From [Muricauda] lutisoli (nom. illeg.) (GTDB lineage Bacteria > Bacteroidota > Bacteroidia > Flavobacteriales > Flavobacteriaceae): 64,000 nt of DNA. Location of the stretch: NCBI RefSeq assembly GCF_017313105.1, contig NZ_JAFLND010000001.1, forward strand, positions 1,329,500 through 1,393,499, written 5' to 3'. The notes under the pieces were generated by a model, which had not been told where the DNA came from, searched no databases, and was given only the letters and a program-made list of their open reading frames with translations. The translations under genes were made by a program, and so were the position numbers. Below, in pieces: positions 35,181-44,521 of this stretch (positions within the stretch are counted from its first letter, which is position 1; every line of letters begins with the position of its first letter).

Positions 35181-37145
35181 ATGAAGAAGAGTAGTATTTT
35201 AGTTTCCCAAATCAATTTTATTATTAACCCCTTGACCTCTTGTTTGATGGCGCCCCACAAAACCATTCTGCACAAGCTTATGTTTTTATTATGTTCAATC
35301 CTGATTCTTTCATGTAGCAAGGACAGTGATTTGTTTTCTGATACTATAGAAGAGCAAATCGTTAATGAAAAAAATAACACTGGGGTAAACTCTAATGAAT
35401 TTAAACCTGTAGATGATGAGTATACCATCAATGCCATAAACACGGCCTTTCTTTTAGCAGTATTAAATAACGACAGTATTCCCGAAAATGTAGTGGTAAA
35501 AATTGTACAAACAACAGCACCACAGGATGGCGAGTTGATAATCAATGAGGATAATGTGCTGTCTTACACTCCAATTTTAGATGACAACAAAGGGAGCGGA
35601 GATGTTGTGTCCGACGAGTTTACCTATACAGTTGAAATTTCCGATGGAGATATGACGCAACAGAAGCAAGCTTCTGTAATCGTAAGAACACAATACTCTG
35701 ATTCTGACAAAGACATGGGGGCTTTAAAGGCATTCCCTTCCGCTTTTGGCCCTGGTTCAATAGCAACTGGTGGTAGGGGAAAGGCTCTGGCAATCGTAAA
35801 CACTCTGGATCCGTACGCAACGTTGACCCATCATGCCAGTAATGGCAGCAATGACGAGTATTATACAGGTGGTTTTTTCACTGCCCTGCAAGAAGCTAAT
35901 GTCGGTTATATTGTTTTTGACGTTTCTGGAGATATACATTTGGGAGATATTGGCCGAGGATGGTACGATGGTTATAAAGGTGTGAACAACAAAACTGTAT
36001 TTGGCCAATCTGCGCCTAAAGGAGGAATAACCATTACCGATAGAAGTCTACGATTTGATGGAAGTACAGGAGACAATAAAAATTTAATATTCAGATATTT
36101 AAGAAGTAGACCCATTTATGACAGGAACGGTGTTGTCACTTCCGAGGACGACGCCTTTACATGGGGATTATTGTTTTACGGCGGTGAAGATATCATTGTA
36201 GACCATTGTTCTTTGTCTTTTGCACAGGATAAAGCAATAGGCGCCTACATTACTGAAAAACATGCCGCCAACGGAACAGGTTTAAGAAACCTTACTTTTC
36301 AACATAACTTTATACAGGATTCCAACACAGGGGCATATGTAGAGATTAACCCAAATAGGGAAGGTGATCCGGAAAACTTTGTTGATGCGATAAGTTGGCA
36401 CAGCAACGTTTTTTCCTCCGTTAATAGAACGCCCAATCTGGCATTTAACGGAAGGGCAGAAAAAATAAACAATATTATTCACAATAGCCCATCTAAAAAT
36501 AGTATTACTTATCATTCCCTTTTATTGAATTCAGTAGGTAATTATTATCAAAGGCAAGGAACTACGCCCGATAAGATTAGGTTAGATAGAGATGCTAACT
36601 CAGGAAATCCATTGGTGTATACTGCGTTAAACGTGTTTAATGGTACTGTTGGTGGAGTTGATGTTAATTTACAAGGTATCAGCGGTGAAGACAATTCCGC
36701 GATGTGGTCCCTTCAGGATGCCTCAATTTCTGCACCATCAGTTTATTTCACACAGGCCGAACACAGTTTTGGGTTTCCAAATCCTGTGAACGTACTTTCT
36801 CCTTTTGAAGCCTTTGATAACTTGGTCTCCAATGGGGATGTAGGGGCCTTTAAATATTTGGATGACAATGGTTATGTTCAAACCTACCGTGATTCCTTTG
36901 ATTCAAGTCAATTAAGTATTGTACAAAACAATAGCTATTACCAACCTAAAAACGTCTCAAATTGGGTATTGCCTGAAATCCCCCACAATACCAGACCAGA
37001 TTCCTATGACACGGACAAAGACGGTATGGCAGATGCATGGGAAATCCGAACTTTTGGTAACCTGGAACAAAGTTACAGGGGTGATTTTGATGGCGATGGG
37101 TACACCAACATTGAAGAATTTATGTATCAGGTTGATTTTGATTAA
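35181..37145 (+). CDS. Pectate-lyase-like (beta-helix) surface lipoprotein
   Basis: A 654-residue exported protein. The lipobox ILSC has its Cys at residue 45. The long N-terminus suggests the true start could be M23 (35247) or M34. After the signal comes a cadherin-like/Big_9-type repeat (DDEYTINAINTAFLLAVLNND). The catalytic domain resembles polysaccharide lyase family 1: FGPGSIATGGRGK, IVFDVSGDIHLG, NLIFRYLRSRP, DDAFTWGLLFYGGEDIIVDHCSLSFA. The C-terminus has calcium-binding DxDxDG loops (DTDKDGMADAWE, DFDGDGYTNIEEFM). It should cleave a uronate polymer, likely the one made here. It precedes an MBOAT/SGNH pair, and a terminator follows. Confidence 0.82.
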   Translation: MKKSSILVSQINFIINPLTSCLMAPHKTILHKLMFLLCSILILSCSKDSDLFSDTIEEQIVNEKNNTGVNSNEFKPVDDEYTINAINTAFLLAVLNNDSIPENVVVKIVQTTAPQDGELIINEDNVLSYTPILDDNKGSGDVVSDEFTYTVEISDGDMTQQKQASVIVRTQYSDSDKDMGALKAFPSAFGPGSIATGGRGKALAIVNTLDPYATLTHHASNGSNDEYYTGGFFTALQEANVGYIVFDVSGDIHLGDIGRGWYDGYKGVNNKTVFGQSAPKGGITITDRSLRFDGSTGDNKNLIFRYLRSRPIYDRNGVVTSEDDAFTWGLLFYGGEDIIVDHCSLSFAQDKAIGAYITEKHAANGTGLRNLTFQHNFIQDSNTGAYVEINPNREGDPENFVDAISWHSNVFSSVNRTPNLAFNGRAEKINNIIHNSPSKNSITYHSLLLNSVGNYYQRQGTTPDKIRLDRDANSGNPLVYTALNVFNGTVGGVDVNLQGISGEDNSAMWSLQDASISAPSVYFTQAEHSFGFPNPVNVLSPFEAFDNLVSNGDVGAFKYLDDNGYVQTYRDSFDSSQLSIVQNNSYYQPKNVSNWVLPEIPHNTRPDSYDTDKDGMADAWEIRTFGNLEQSYRGDFDGDGYTNIEEFMYQVDFD

Positions 37146-37168
37146 AACTATTGCTTAAAACATTAATC

Positions 37169-37198
37169 TGCCCATATATAATTATGGGCATTTTTTTT
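37169..37198 (+). terminator. Rho-independent terminator after the lyase gene
   Basis: TGCCCATA (37169-37176) pairs with TATGGGCA (37183-37190) around a 6-nt loop, followed by eight Ts. Confidence 0.88.
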
Positions 37199-37300
37199 AT
37201 TGGTAATTTCTGTATTGAATTTGACCAAACCCCGTGGTTCATATCCCGCCTACTTAAAATATTTTACCGCCCAACAAAATAGATTCTGCTGATCCTCGTT

Positions 37301-37308
37301 TATATTTG
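37301..37308 (+). promoter_or_regulatory. -7 box before the first MBOAT gene
   Basis: TATATTTG matches TAnnTTTG, 28 nt before the ATG at 37337. ATATTTGA is repeated three times (37302, 37311, 37328) across this leader. No matching TTG is seen. Confidence 0.35.
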
Positions 37309-37336
37309 AAATATTTGATCGCAATAAATATTTGAA

Positions 37337-38752
37337 ATGCTTTTCAACTCTACAGAATTTTTAATCCTTTTCGTATCTGTTTTTATTCTTTATTGGATTC
37401 TTCGAGACTATAAGCATCAAAATGTTCTGTTGTTAGTTTCAAGTTATATTTTTTATGCATGGTGGGATTGGAGGTTTTTATCATTGATATTGATCAGTTC
37501 TATAATTGATTATTCGGTTGGCTCCAAAATATATGCAGCCAGAACAAACCGAGTAAAAAGAAATTGGCTTCTTTTAAGTCTAATATCCAATCTTGGGTTA
37601 TTATCAGTTTTTAAATATTACAATTTCTTTGTTGATTCATTTGCAGAGTTAGCAAAACTTTTTGGATGGCAGCCCAATGACCTAACCTTAAATATTATAC
37701 TCCCTGTTGGTATAAGTTTTTATACTTTTCAAACTTTAAGTTACACCATAGATATTTATAGAGGTCAATTTAAACCCACACACAACTTCATATCCTTCTG
37801 CACTTATATTGCACTTTTTCCACAACTAGTGGCAGGACCTATTGAAAGAGCATCAAATCTTTTACCTCAAGTTGAAAGACCTCGAAAATTCAAAAAGGAA
37901 TGGTTCAATGAAGGCCTAGTGCAAATAACCATAGGTTTCATCAGAAAAATAGTTATTGCTGACACACTGGGAGTATATGTTGACACTATTTATGCCAATA
38001 CTGGAATCTATAATTCAACCTCAATAATATTAGCTACCATATTCTATGCTTTTCAAATATATTTTGACTTTTCAGGTTATTCGGATATTGCCATAGGAAC
38101 CGCTAAATTGCTAGGATTTAAATTTAATCAGAATTTCAACCTTCCTTATTTTTCAAGTTCATTAACAGAGTTTTGGCGAAAATGGCATATGTCATTATCC
38201 TATTGGTTAAGAGATTACCTGTATATATCATTAGGCGGAAACAGAAAAGGCATAAAAATCACCTATAGAAATTTGATGTTAACCATGCTCCTTGGAGGGC
38301 TCTGGCATGGTAGTTCCTGGAATTTTGTTATTTGGGGAGGCATTCATGGAACAGTTTTATGTGTCGAAAAATTTTTAAATTCCAAATCTCTATTTACTTC
38401 AATAAGAAAAATTAAATTACTTGGTTTCAGTTTTACTTTCTTGGTTGTATTATTCGCTTGGGTATTTTTTAGGGCACAAACCTTTGATTCAGCAATAACG
38501 GCAATAAAACAGATTCTTACTTTTTCATTTGGGCCACCATATATCGGTAATATTAGCGTTATGGTCAACTCAATTCTTGTTTTGGCAATTGGTTTATTAA
38601 TTGATTTTTATTTAAAATATAAAGATATTCCGCTCGAAGAAGTTGGAAGAAATTACACGCCTTATAAATTATCCTTTATCATTTCAATTCTGGTAATATT
38701 TATATGTTTGTTCTATTCAACATCACAAAACTTCATCTATTTTCAATTTTAA
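37337..38752 (+). CDS. MBOAT-family (AlgI-like) O-acyltransferase, copy 1
   Basis: A 471-residue polytopic membrane protein of the AlgI/DltB type, which passes acyl groups through the membrane for O-acylation of exported polysaccharide. Signatures are MLFNSTEFLILF, LFPQLVAGPIERASNLLPQ, FDFSGYSDIAIG, FWRKWHMSLSYWLRDYLY, and the catalytic His region LGGLWHGSSWNFVIWGGIHG. It closely resembles copy 2 at 59397. It has its own promoter box behind the lyase terminator. The SGNH partner gene starts 5 nt downstream. Confidence 0.95.
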   Translation: MLFNSTEFLILFVSVFILYWILRDYKHQNVLLLVSSYIFYAWWDWRFLSLILISSIIDYSVGSKIYAARTNRVKRNWLLLSLISNLGLLSVFKYYNFFVDSFAELAKLFGWQPNDLTLNIILPVGISFYTFQTLSYTIDIYRGQFKPTHNFISFCTYIALFPQLVAGPIERASNLLPQVERPRKFKKEWFNEGLVQITIGFIRKIVIADTLGVYVDTIYANTGIYNSTSIILATIFYAFQIYFDFSGYSDIAIGTAKLLGFKFNQNFNLPYFSSSLTEFWRKWHMSLSYWLRDYLYISLGGNRKGIKITYRNLMLTMLLGGLWHGSSWNFVIWGGIHGTVLCVEKFLNSKSLFTSIRKIKLLGFSFTFLVVLFAWVFFRAQTFDSAITAIKQILTFSFGPPYIGNISVMVNSILVLAIGLLIDFYLKYKDIPLEEVGRNYTPYKLSFIISILVIFICLFYSTSQNFIYFQF

Positions 38753-38757
38753 TTAAT

Positions 38758-39681
38758 ATGGGTAGAAAAAAAACTATTTATGTTTTTAAAATCATTATAT
38801 CGTTTTTGGCTATTTCATTTATAGTTGACAAAGCAGCGTATTTCTTAATGAACAGAGTAAGTGATGAAGTATATAGTGGGCAAGGTATAGGCAAATTGAA
38901 TCAATACCTTAAAACCAAAAATAATTATGACTTTATTGTTTTTGGTAGTTCTAGGGCCAACCACCATGTTAACCCAAATAAAATTTCAAAAAACTCTTAT
39001 AATATGGGGGTTGATGGCACTATGATAGCCTACTCTCATAGTCTAATTAAAGTATTGCCCAAAAAAAAACAAACTATTCTTCTCCATATTGATCCTTCAA
39101 ATGCTTTTTCTAAAGATTATGTGGGGGAAGATATTAAAGCCCTAAAATCAAAGTACAATCGTAACAGCATTATTACAAAAAATATAGATCAGTTAAGTCA
39201 AAACAATGTTTTTCAGAAGTTTTACTGGTGCCTGGGGTATAATAAAATCGTCATCCCGATTTTTAAAAACTTTTTCTATCCTAAATATGACTATAGAAAA
39301 TACGATGGCTATGACCCAATACATGTATCAAAAAGTCAGGAAAAAATTTTCAAAAAAATTTTAAATGAGCCTAAAACAGATGATTGTTTAGAAAATTATG
39401 AGATAAACAAACTATATAATAGTTTAATAGATGATTTAATCTTATTCTCAAAAAATAACAACAAAGAATTGATTGTTTTCAACTCACCGGTTTATTATGA
39501 CTACTGTGAACAAGATAACATAGAGTTTAGAAAAATCATGAAAGAAAAGCAAGTAAGATATTATGACTTTTCTAAATTATTTCAAGATAATAACTCAATA
39601 GAATTTTGGAGGGACAGAACTCATTTATCCAGTATAGGTGCTGAAGTTTTTTCTGATACTTTGGCATTGAAAATATTATGA
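38758..39681 (+). CDS. SGNH-like partner of the MBOAT acyltransferase, copy 1
   Basis: A 307-residue protein with an N-terminal membrane helix (FKIIISFLAISFIVDKAAYF) and an extracytoplasmic SGNH/GDSL-type hydrolase fold. The nucleophile Ser lies in FGSSRANHHVNP, and the Asp-His pair is probably in RDRTHLSSIGAEVF. Such AlgJ/AlgX/DltD-like partners finish acyl transfer to the polymer. The ATG at 38758 replaces a longer frame beginning inside the MBOAT gene, because it gives a normal basic N-terminus (MGRKK). The next gene is 292 nt away. Confidence 0.82.
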   Translation: MGRKKTIYVFKIIISFLAISFIVDKAAYFLMNRVSDEVYSGQGIGKLNQYLKTKNNYDFIVFGSSRANHHVNPNKISKNSYNMGVDGTMIAYSHSLIKVLPKKKQTILLHIDPSNAFSKDYVGEDIKALKSKYNRNSIITKNIDQLSQNNVFQKFYWCLGYNKIVIPIFKNFFYPKYDYRKYDGYDPIHVSKSQEKIFKKILNEPKTDDCLENYEINKLYNSLIDDLILFSKNNNKELIVFNSPVYYDYCEQDNIEFRKIMKEKQVRYYDFSKLFQDNNSIEFWRDRTHLSSIGAEVFSDTLALKIL

Positions 39682-39926
39682 CCCTTTCGAAAAAAGTTTG
39701 ATGACTAAAAATAGTCTTTATGTTCTACAAAGGTCAAGTTAAAATATGGTCTAATAATTTAGTGTCATATCAATGAAAATTCATTTTTAAAGCAGTCTAT
39801 TTATACATTTTTTCAAGGAGCATCTTTTCATTTCATAATGAATAAAATAAATTCATTAGAACAAATATTTCATACTTTACTTCGTTTAATCCTTAGGTTG
39901 TTCAAAAAACAACTTAAAATGCCAAT

Positions 39927-39954
39927 TTGGTTAGGTACTTACTAGCTAAATTTG
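39927..39954 (+). promoter_or_regulatory. Full flavobacterial promoter before the second glycosyltransferase group
   Basis: TTG at 39927-39929 and TAAATTTG at 39947-39954 are separated by 17 nt, matching TTG-N17-23-TAnnTTTG without mismatch. The predicted start of transcription is about 15 nt before the ATG at 39974. Confidence 0.55.
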
Positions 39955-39973
39955 AACCATATTATTTTTTTCT

Positions 39974-41050
39974 ATGCGTAAAAAATATAAAGTTTTTTTT
40001 GTGATTCCCTCGCTCCGGGCCGGTGGAGCAGAAAGGGTCATGTCCTTTGTAGCTCAAAACCTAAGCCAAGAATTATTTGAGACCACCCTAGTGGTTATAG
40101 GAAGTAAAAATGATTACTCCTACCCCATCGATACTATAAATCTCGTTTTTTTGGAAAAAAGTAGAGTTTTACACTCCTTTCTACCCATATTTTCGCTCTT
40201 ACGAAAACAAAAACCGGATATTGTCATCAGTGCCATAGGACATGTTAATGCAATTATGGCATTTGAATCAATCTTTTTTAAAAAAATCATTTTTATTGGC
40301 AGGGAAGTCAATGTTATCAGTGTTCTTTCAAAAATACAATCTTCTAAAAAATGGTTTTCATTCATAGACTTTACCAAATATTCATATAAACTCTTGGATA
40401 TCATACTTTGTCAATCCAAAGATATGGCCAATGATATGCAGATGAACTTTGATGTATCATCCAAAAAAATAAGGATAATAAATAACCCTATATCCGAGTC
40501 ATTTGTACCAAAAAAACAAATGCCCAACAACACTGTTCCAAAATTTATAACAGTTGGAAGTTTGGTTGAAAGAAAAGGTCATATGAGAATTTTAAAAGCA
40601 CTTTTAAAGTATAATGAGCCTTTTGAATATACGATGATAGGAGATGGGAATAAGGTCGAGGAGGTTTTGAATTTCGCTAAGGAAAACAACATAGGGGAGA
40701 ATGTTAAACATATTCCATTCACGAAAAATGTATCGGATTACCTTAAAAAATCAGATATATTCTTGCAAGGTTCCTATGTTGAGGGCTTCCCGAATGCATT
40801 GCTTGAAAGCTGCGCCACAGGTACGCCGGCAATTGTATACAAAGCCTTGGGAGGAATTGATGAGATTATCGAAGAAGGCGTCAATGGGTACATAGCTGAG
40901 GACGAAGTTGAGTTTGTTGAAAAATTAAATTTGCTTTTGAAACAAAAATTAGAACCTGAAGTTGTCAGTTCTTCTGTAATGGAAAAATTCAATAGTCCTA
41001 AAATTTTGAAAAAATATGAAAACCTCTTTTTGGAACTATTACAAAAATAA
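39974..41050 (+). CDS. GT4-family glycosyltransferase
   Basis: A 358-residue GT-B enzyme. The N-terminus carries FFVIPSLRAGGAERVMSF. The C-terminal domain shows TVGSLVERKGHMRILKAL, the E-x7-E motif in VEGFPNALLESCATGTP and GGIDEIIEEGVNGY. It probably adds one residue to the repeat unit. The donor sugar is unknown. It is first in a run of three GT4 genes behind a well-matched promoter. The next gene starts 3 nt after its stop. Confidence 0.93.
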   Translation: MRKKYKVFFVIPSLRAGGAERVMSFVAQNLSQELFETTLVVIGSKNDYSYPIDTINLVFLEKSRVLHSFLPIFSLLRKQKPDIVISAIGHVNAIMAFESIFFKKIIFIGREVNVISVLSKIQSSKKWFSFIDFTKYSYKLLDIILCQSKDMANDMQMNFDVSSKKIRIINNPISESFVPKKQMPNNTVPKFITVGSLVERKGHMRILKALLKYNEPFEYTMIGDGNKVEEVLNFAKENNIGENVKHIPFTKNVSDYLKKSDIFLQGSYVEGFPNALLESCATGTPAIVYKALGGIDEIIEEGVNGYIAEDEVEFVEKLNLLLKQKLEPEVVSSSVMEKFNSPKILKKYENLFLELLQK

Positions 41051-41053
41051 ACT

Positions 41054-42136
41054 ATGAAAGTTTTACAACTCATAAATTCTTTGGGAGCTGGAGGAGCAGA
41101 AAAACTACTGGTTGATGCCGCAATAACCTATTCAAAATTGGGTGTGGATGTGGATATCCTATTGCTTAAAAATGTAGATTCCCCTTTTATTTCTAAGTTA
41201 AATGATTACCCTAGCGTCAATGTGTTTTCGTTGAGCAGTACAGCCAGTGTGTACAATCCATTCCATATTGTGAAACTCCGGAAATACTTTTCGAAATACG
41301 ACATTGTGCATGTTCACTTGTTCCCTTGTTTGTACTGGGCGGGTATAGCCTCCATGTTGGGTAAAAAGCCTAGGCTGATCTATACTGAGCACAATACGAC
41401 CAATCGAAGAAGGGACTCCAAACTATTTAAGTTTTTGGACAAGATCATTTACAAAAAATATGATGAGATTGTGAGCATATCCGATTCTGTCGATGAAAAC
41501 CTCAAAAAACACTTGGGTAGCTCTTTCAACAATATTACCAAAATCTACAATGGCATAGACCTTCAAGAAATAACGGAAGCTAAACCCTACCAAAAGAAAG
41601 AGTTGGGACTAAAAGATGACAATGTTGCTCTAATGCAGGTTTCCAGTTTCACCGCTCAAAAAAACCAGAATTTCTTAATAAGGTCCTTAAAAGAACTTCC
41701 CGACCACTATGTTTTATTATTGGTCGGTGAGGGAATCTTAAGAAAGGAGTCCGAGGATCTGGCCAAAAATATTGGAGTAGAAAACAGGGTTCATTTTATG
41801 GGGGTAAGAAAAGATGTGCCAAGATTATTAAAAAGTGTTGATATCGTAATTCTCTCCTCACATTTCGAAGGGCTTTCATTATCAAGTGTAGAGGGTTTGG
41901 CATCAGGACAACCTTTTATGGCTTCCGATGTTCCCGGTTTAACCGAAGTGGTGAAAGGTGCTGGGGTCTTATTTGAGGATGACAATGAAAATAGTCTCAT
42001 CCCTGAAATTAAAAAATTAGCCGAAGATCTGGAATACCGTAATGTTGTAGCTTCAAAATGCCAGGAAAGGTCAAAAACATATGATATTTTAACCATGTGT
42101 AGACAATATCAGGTATTATACCAAAAAAATAATTGA
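41054..42136 (+). CDS. GT4-family glycosyltransferase
   Basis: A 360-residue GT-B enzyme with the glycine-rich N-terminal loop QLINSLGAGGAEKLL and IYTEHNTTNRRRDS in the acceptor domain. The donor domain has MQVSSFTAQKNQNFLIRSL, LLVGEGILRKESE and the E-x7-E motif in HFEGLSLSSVEGLASGQP. Some members with this look transfer hexoses or galacturonate; the donor is not predictable here. It is coupled to the previous gene (3 nt) and followed 67 nt later by the third GT4. Confidence 0.93.
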   Translation: MKVLQLINSLGAGGAEKLLVDAAITYSKLGVDVDILLLKNVDSPFISKLNDYPSVNVFSLSSTASVYNPFHIVKLRKYFSKYDIVHVHLFPCLYWAGIASMLGKKPRLIYTEHNTTNRRRDSKLFKFLDKIIYKKYDEIVSISDSVDENLKKHLGSSFNNITKIYNGIDLQEITEAKPYQKKELGLKDDNVALMQVSSFTAQKNQNFLIRSLKELPDHYVLLLVGEGILRKESEDLAKNIGVENRVHFMGVRKDVPRLLKSVDIVILSSHFEGLSLSSVEGLASGQPFMASDVPGLTEVVKGAGVLFEDDNENSLIPEIKKLAEDLEYRNVVASKCQERSKTYDILTMCRQYQVLYQKNN

Positions 42137-42203
42137 ATTACGGTCAAAACTATAACCTTTGACGAGTCAATTAATTAGTAACACTTGGAATTAAAGACAT
42201 TAG

Positions 42204-43340
42204 ATGAACAAAAATGTATTGATCATAGCCTCTATGGCTAATTCATTACCCCATTTTAGAGGTGATTTCATGACCGAACTTGTTGAACAAGGATATACCG
42301 TATTTGCTGCGGCCCCTGAAATGACTTCAAAAAATATAGATGAACTAACTCAATTGGGAGTTACTCCAATTACTTTGAATTTGGATAGAATAGGACTTAA
42401 TCCAGTAAAGGATTTTAAATCTGTTCTACAAATAAAAAATCTTATTAAAAAACATCATATTGATTTGGTTTTTCCCTATACCATCAAACCCGTTGTGTAT
42501 GGCTCCATTGCTGCCAATATGTGCAACACACCAACAATTTCATTGATTACAGGGTTGGGGTTTACCTTTAGTGGAGCATCAAAAAAGGCCAATTTACTCC
42601 AGCAAATAACCAAAAGACTATATCGGTATGCGCTAAGAAAAAACAAATTGGTCATTTTTCAAAATGAGGATGATAGGCAGCTGTTTTTTAAAAAGCGTAT
42701 TCTTTCAAAGAAACAAAAAACAGATATTGTAAATGGATCGGGGGTTAATTTGGATCGGTATCCGTTTCGGGAGATCAATGTAAACTCCGAAAACGTAAAA
42801 TTCGTAATAGTCGCTAGATTGATCAAAGAAAAGGGCATTCAACTGTTTATGGATACAGCCATAGCATTGAAAAAGCAATTTCCTTTGTCGGAATTCCATA
42901 TTATCGGCGGAGTGGGGAATTCTCCTTCAAGTGTTAAAATTGAAACTCTGAACACCTTACATGACTCAGGTGCCATTGTTTTTCACGGACGTAAAAGTAA
43001 TGTGCCTGATTTTTTAAAGGATATGCACGTATTTGTATTGCCCACCTTTTATAGGGAAGGAATCCCTAGGTCGATTTTAGAAGCACTTTCTATAGGAATG
43101 CCCATTATTACAACTAACACTCCTGGTTGTAAAGAAACAATTGTTGAGAATGAAAACGGCTTTTTAATTCCTCCAAATAGTCTGGAACCCTTGATCGAAT
43201 CTTGTAAGTTCTTTATTGAGAACCCAGATAAAATAAATCAAATGGGGAAAAGAAGTAGGCGATTGGCCGAGGAAAAATTTGATGTGAATATAATTAACAA
43301 GCATTTGACTGATAACATAAAAACAGTCTTGGACAATTAA
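42204..43340 (+). CDS. PglA-like GT4 glycosyltransferase
   Basis: A 378-residue GT-B enzyme. Its N-terminal sequence (NVLIIASMANSLPHFRGDFM, FPYTIKPVVYGSIAA, SLITGLGFTFSG) is typical of enzymes like PglA of Campylobacter. PglA adds the second sugar to an undecaprenyl-linked bacillosamine. Donor-domain motifs are FVIVARLIKEKGIQLF and FYREGIPRSILEALSIGMP. This pairs well with the phosphoglycosyl transferases nearby and with the bacillosamine-type genes at 21-24 kb. The specific sugar is inferred. Confidence 0.9.
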   Translation: MNKNVLIIASMANSLPHFRGDFMTELVEQGYTVFAAAPEMTSKNIDELTQLGVTPITLNLDRIGLNPVKDFKSVLQIKNLIKKHHIDLVFPYTIKPVVYGSIAANMCNTPTISLITGLGFTFSGASKKANLLQQITKRLYRYALRKNKLVIFQNEDDRQLFFKKRILSKKQKTDIVNGSGVNLDRYPFREINVNSENVKFVIVARLIKEKGIQLFMDTAIALKKQFPLSEFHIIGGVGNSPSSVKIETLNTLHDSGAIVFHGRKSNVPDFLKDMHVFVLPTFYREGIPRSILEALSIGMPIITTNTPGCKETIVENENGFLIPPNSLEPLIESCKFFIENPDKINQMGKRSRRLAEEKFDVNIINKHLTDNIKTVLDN

Positions 43341-43411
43341 AAAAGGGCTCCCCCCCTATCTCATAACCGCTTTTTTTCTTTTGGGGTAAGCAATAAAAAA
43401 TTTATTGACCG

Positions 43412-44059
43412 TTAGCTAGCTTTTTCTGCATCCCATTGCTTTTGTCGGTAAATATTGAACCAGTCCAAAAATTCGTCTTGATCCACAGCAACTTCCGATT
43501 TTGAGAATATTTTCTTGATGGTCCAATACAGGATTTTCATATCAAACAAAAAGCTCAAGTTTTCCACATATTCGACATCCAAGGCAAAACGGTCTTCCCA
43601 AACAAGGTTATTTCGCCCCTTAACCTGTGCAAGCCCAGTAATTCCGGGTCTAACACTGTGCCTTTTTCGTTCGGTTTCATTATAATAGGGAAGGTAAAGT
43701 ACCACAAGCGGCCTAGGGCCGATCAAGCTCATATCACCTTTGATAACATTGAGTAATTGTGGAATTTCATCCAAGGAATACCGTCGAACCAGCATACCCA
43801 ATTTTGTAATGCGTTCCCTATTGGACAACAAATTACCATCGGCATCCTTTTTATTGTTCATGGACTTGAACTTGATAATCTTAAAGATTTTCTCATCCTT
43901 CCCTGGTCGTTCTTGTAAGAAAAAGGGTGTCCCCTTAAAATCAATCCAAAGAATTATCGATACCAAAATAAATATGGGCGACAATAACAAAAAACCAATA
44001 ACTGAAGCGGTAAAATCCAGTAGCCGTTTAAAATAATTTTTGTAAAGATTTTTGGGCAT
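43412..44059 (-). CDS. PglC-type initiating phosphoglycosyl transferase, copy 1
   Basis: A 215-residue monotopic enzyme that moves a sugar-1-phosphate from a UDP-sugar to undecaprenyl phosphate. A re-entrant helix (RLLDFTASVIGFLLLSP) is followed by FFLQERPGKDEKIFKIIKFKSM, the catalytic Asp-Glu in YSLDEIPQLLNV, DMSLIGPRPLVV and RPGITGLAQVKGRN. It lies on the minus strand inside a mostly plus-strand cluster. Its likely substrate is the UDP-bacillosamine-type sugar made by the CapD and DegT enzymes. A second copy lies at 45173. Confidence 0.94.
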   Translation of the reverse strand: MPKNLYKNYFKRLLDFTASVIGFLLLSPIFILVSIILWIDFKGTPFFLQERPGKDEKIFKIIKFKSMNNKKDADGNLLSNRERITKLGMLVRRYSLDEIPQLLNVIKGDMSLIGPRPLVVLYLPYYNETERKRHSVRPGITGLAQVKGRNNLVWEDRFALDVEYVENLSFLFDMKILYWTIKKIFSKSEVAVDQDEFLDWFNIYRQKQWDAEKAS

Positions 44060-44521
44060 GAAGTGATAGATTTAGCAATAAATTGCCATGTTTGACAAAA
44101 CAAAAAAATAGAAATAATACGGGCGTTGCCAGTTTACACGACAAGTTACCCAATTTATAAGATATATAACATCTGATGGGACAATCACCCACTTTTGTAA
44201 TTTATCTAAAAACGGTCTTCAACCATACAAATCATTGTTCCAGCACATGTTTAGGCGTGTATTTAGAATGGGGCAGCATCCATTTGGCATTTTCAATGGA
44301 CTCCAATTACATGGATTGTTTTCCGCTATAAAAATCTTATTGTTTTGTGTTTGAAAATCGAAAATTGTTGTGCATCCGATAAAGGAGCTGTACATCGAAT
44401 ATGGATTTATGGCACCAAAGATTTTAAAATAATATCTCTAATTTTAGATGCTTTAGTTTCTTCGTGTCACATAGAATCAATTACCATTCAAATAAAACAT
44501 TAACCGAAATATCAATTTTAA
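44060..44521. other. Divergent intergenic region between the sugar transferase and the NTF2-like gene
   Basis: A 462-nt gap, very AT-rich, that must contain the minus-strand promoter of the sugar transferase and a plus-strand promoter. TAATTTTAG around 44437 is one mismatch from a -7 box. No open frame, long repeat or strong hairpin was seen. Confidence 0.5.
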
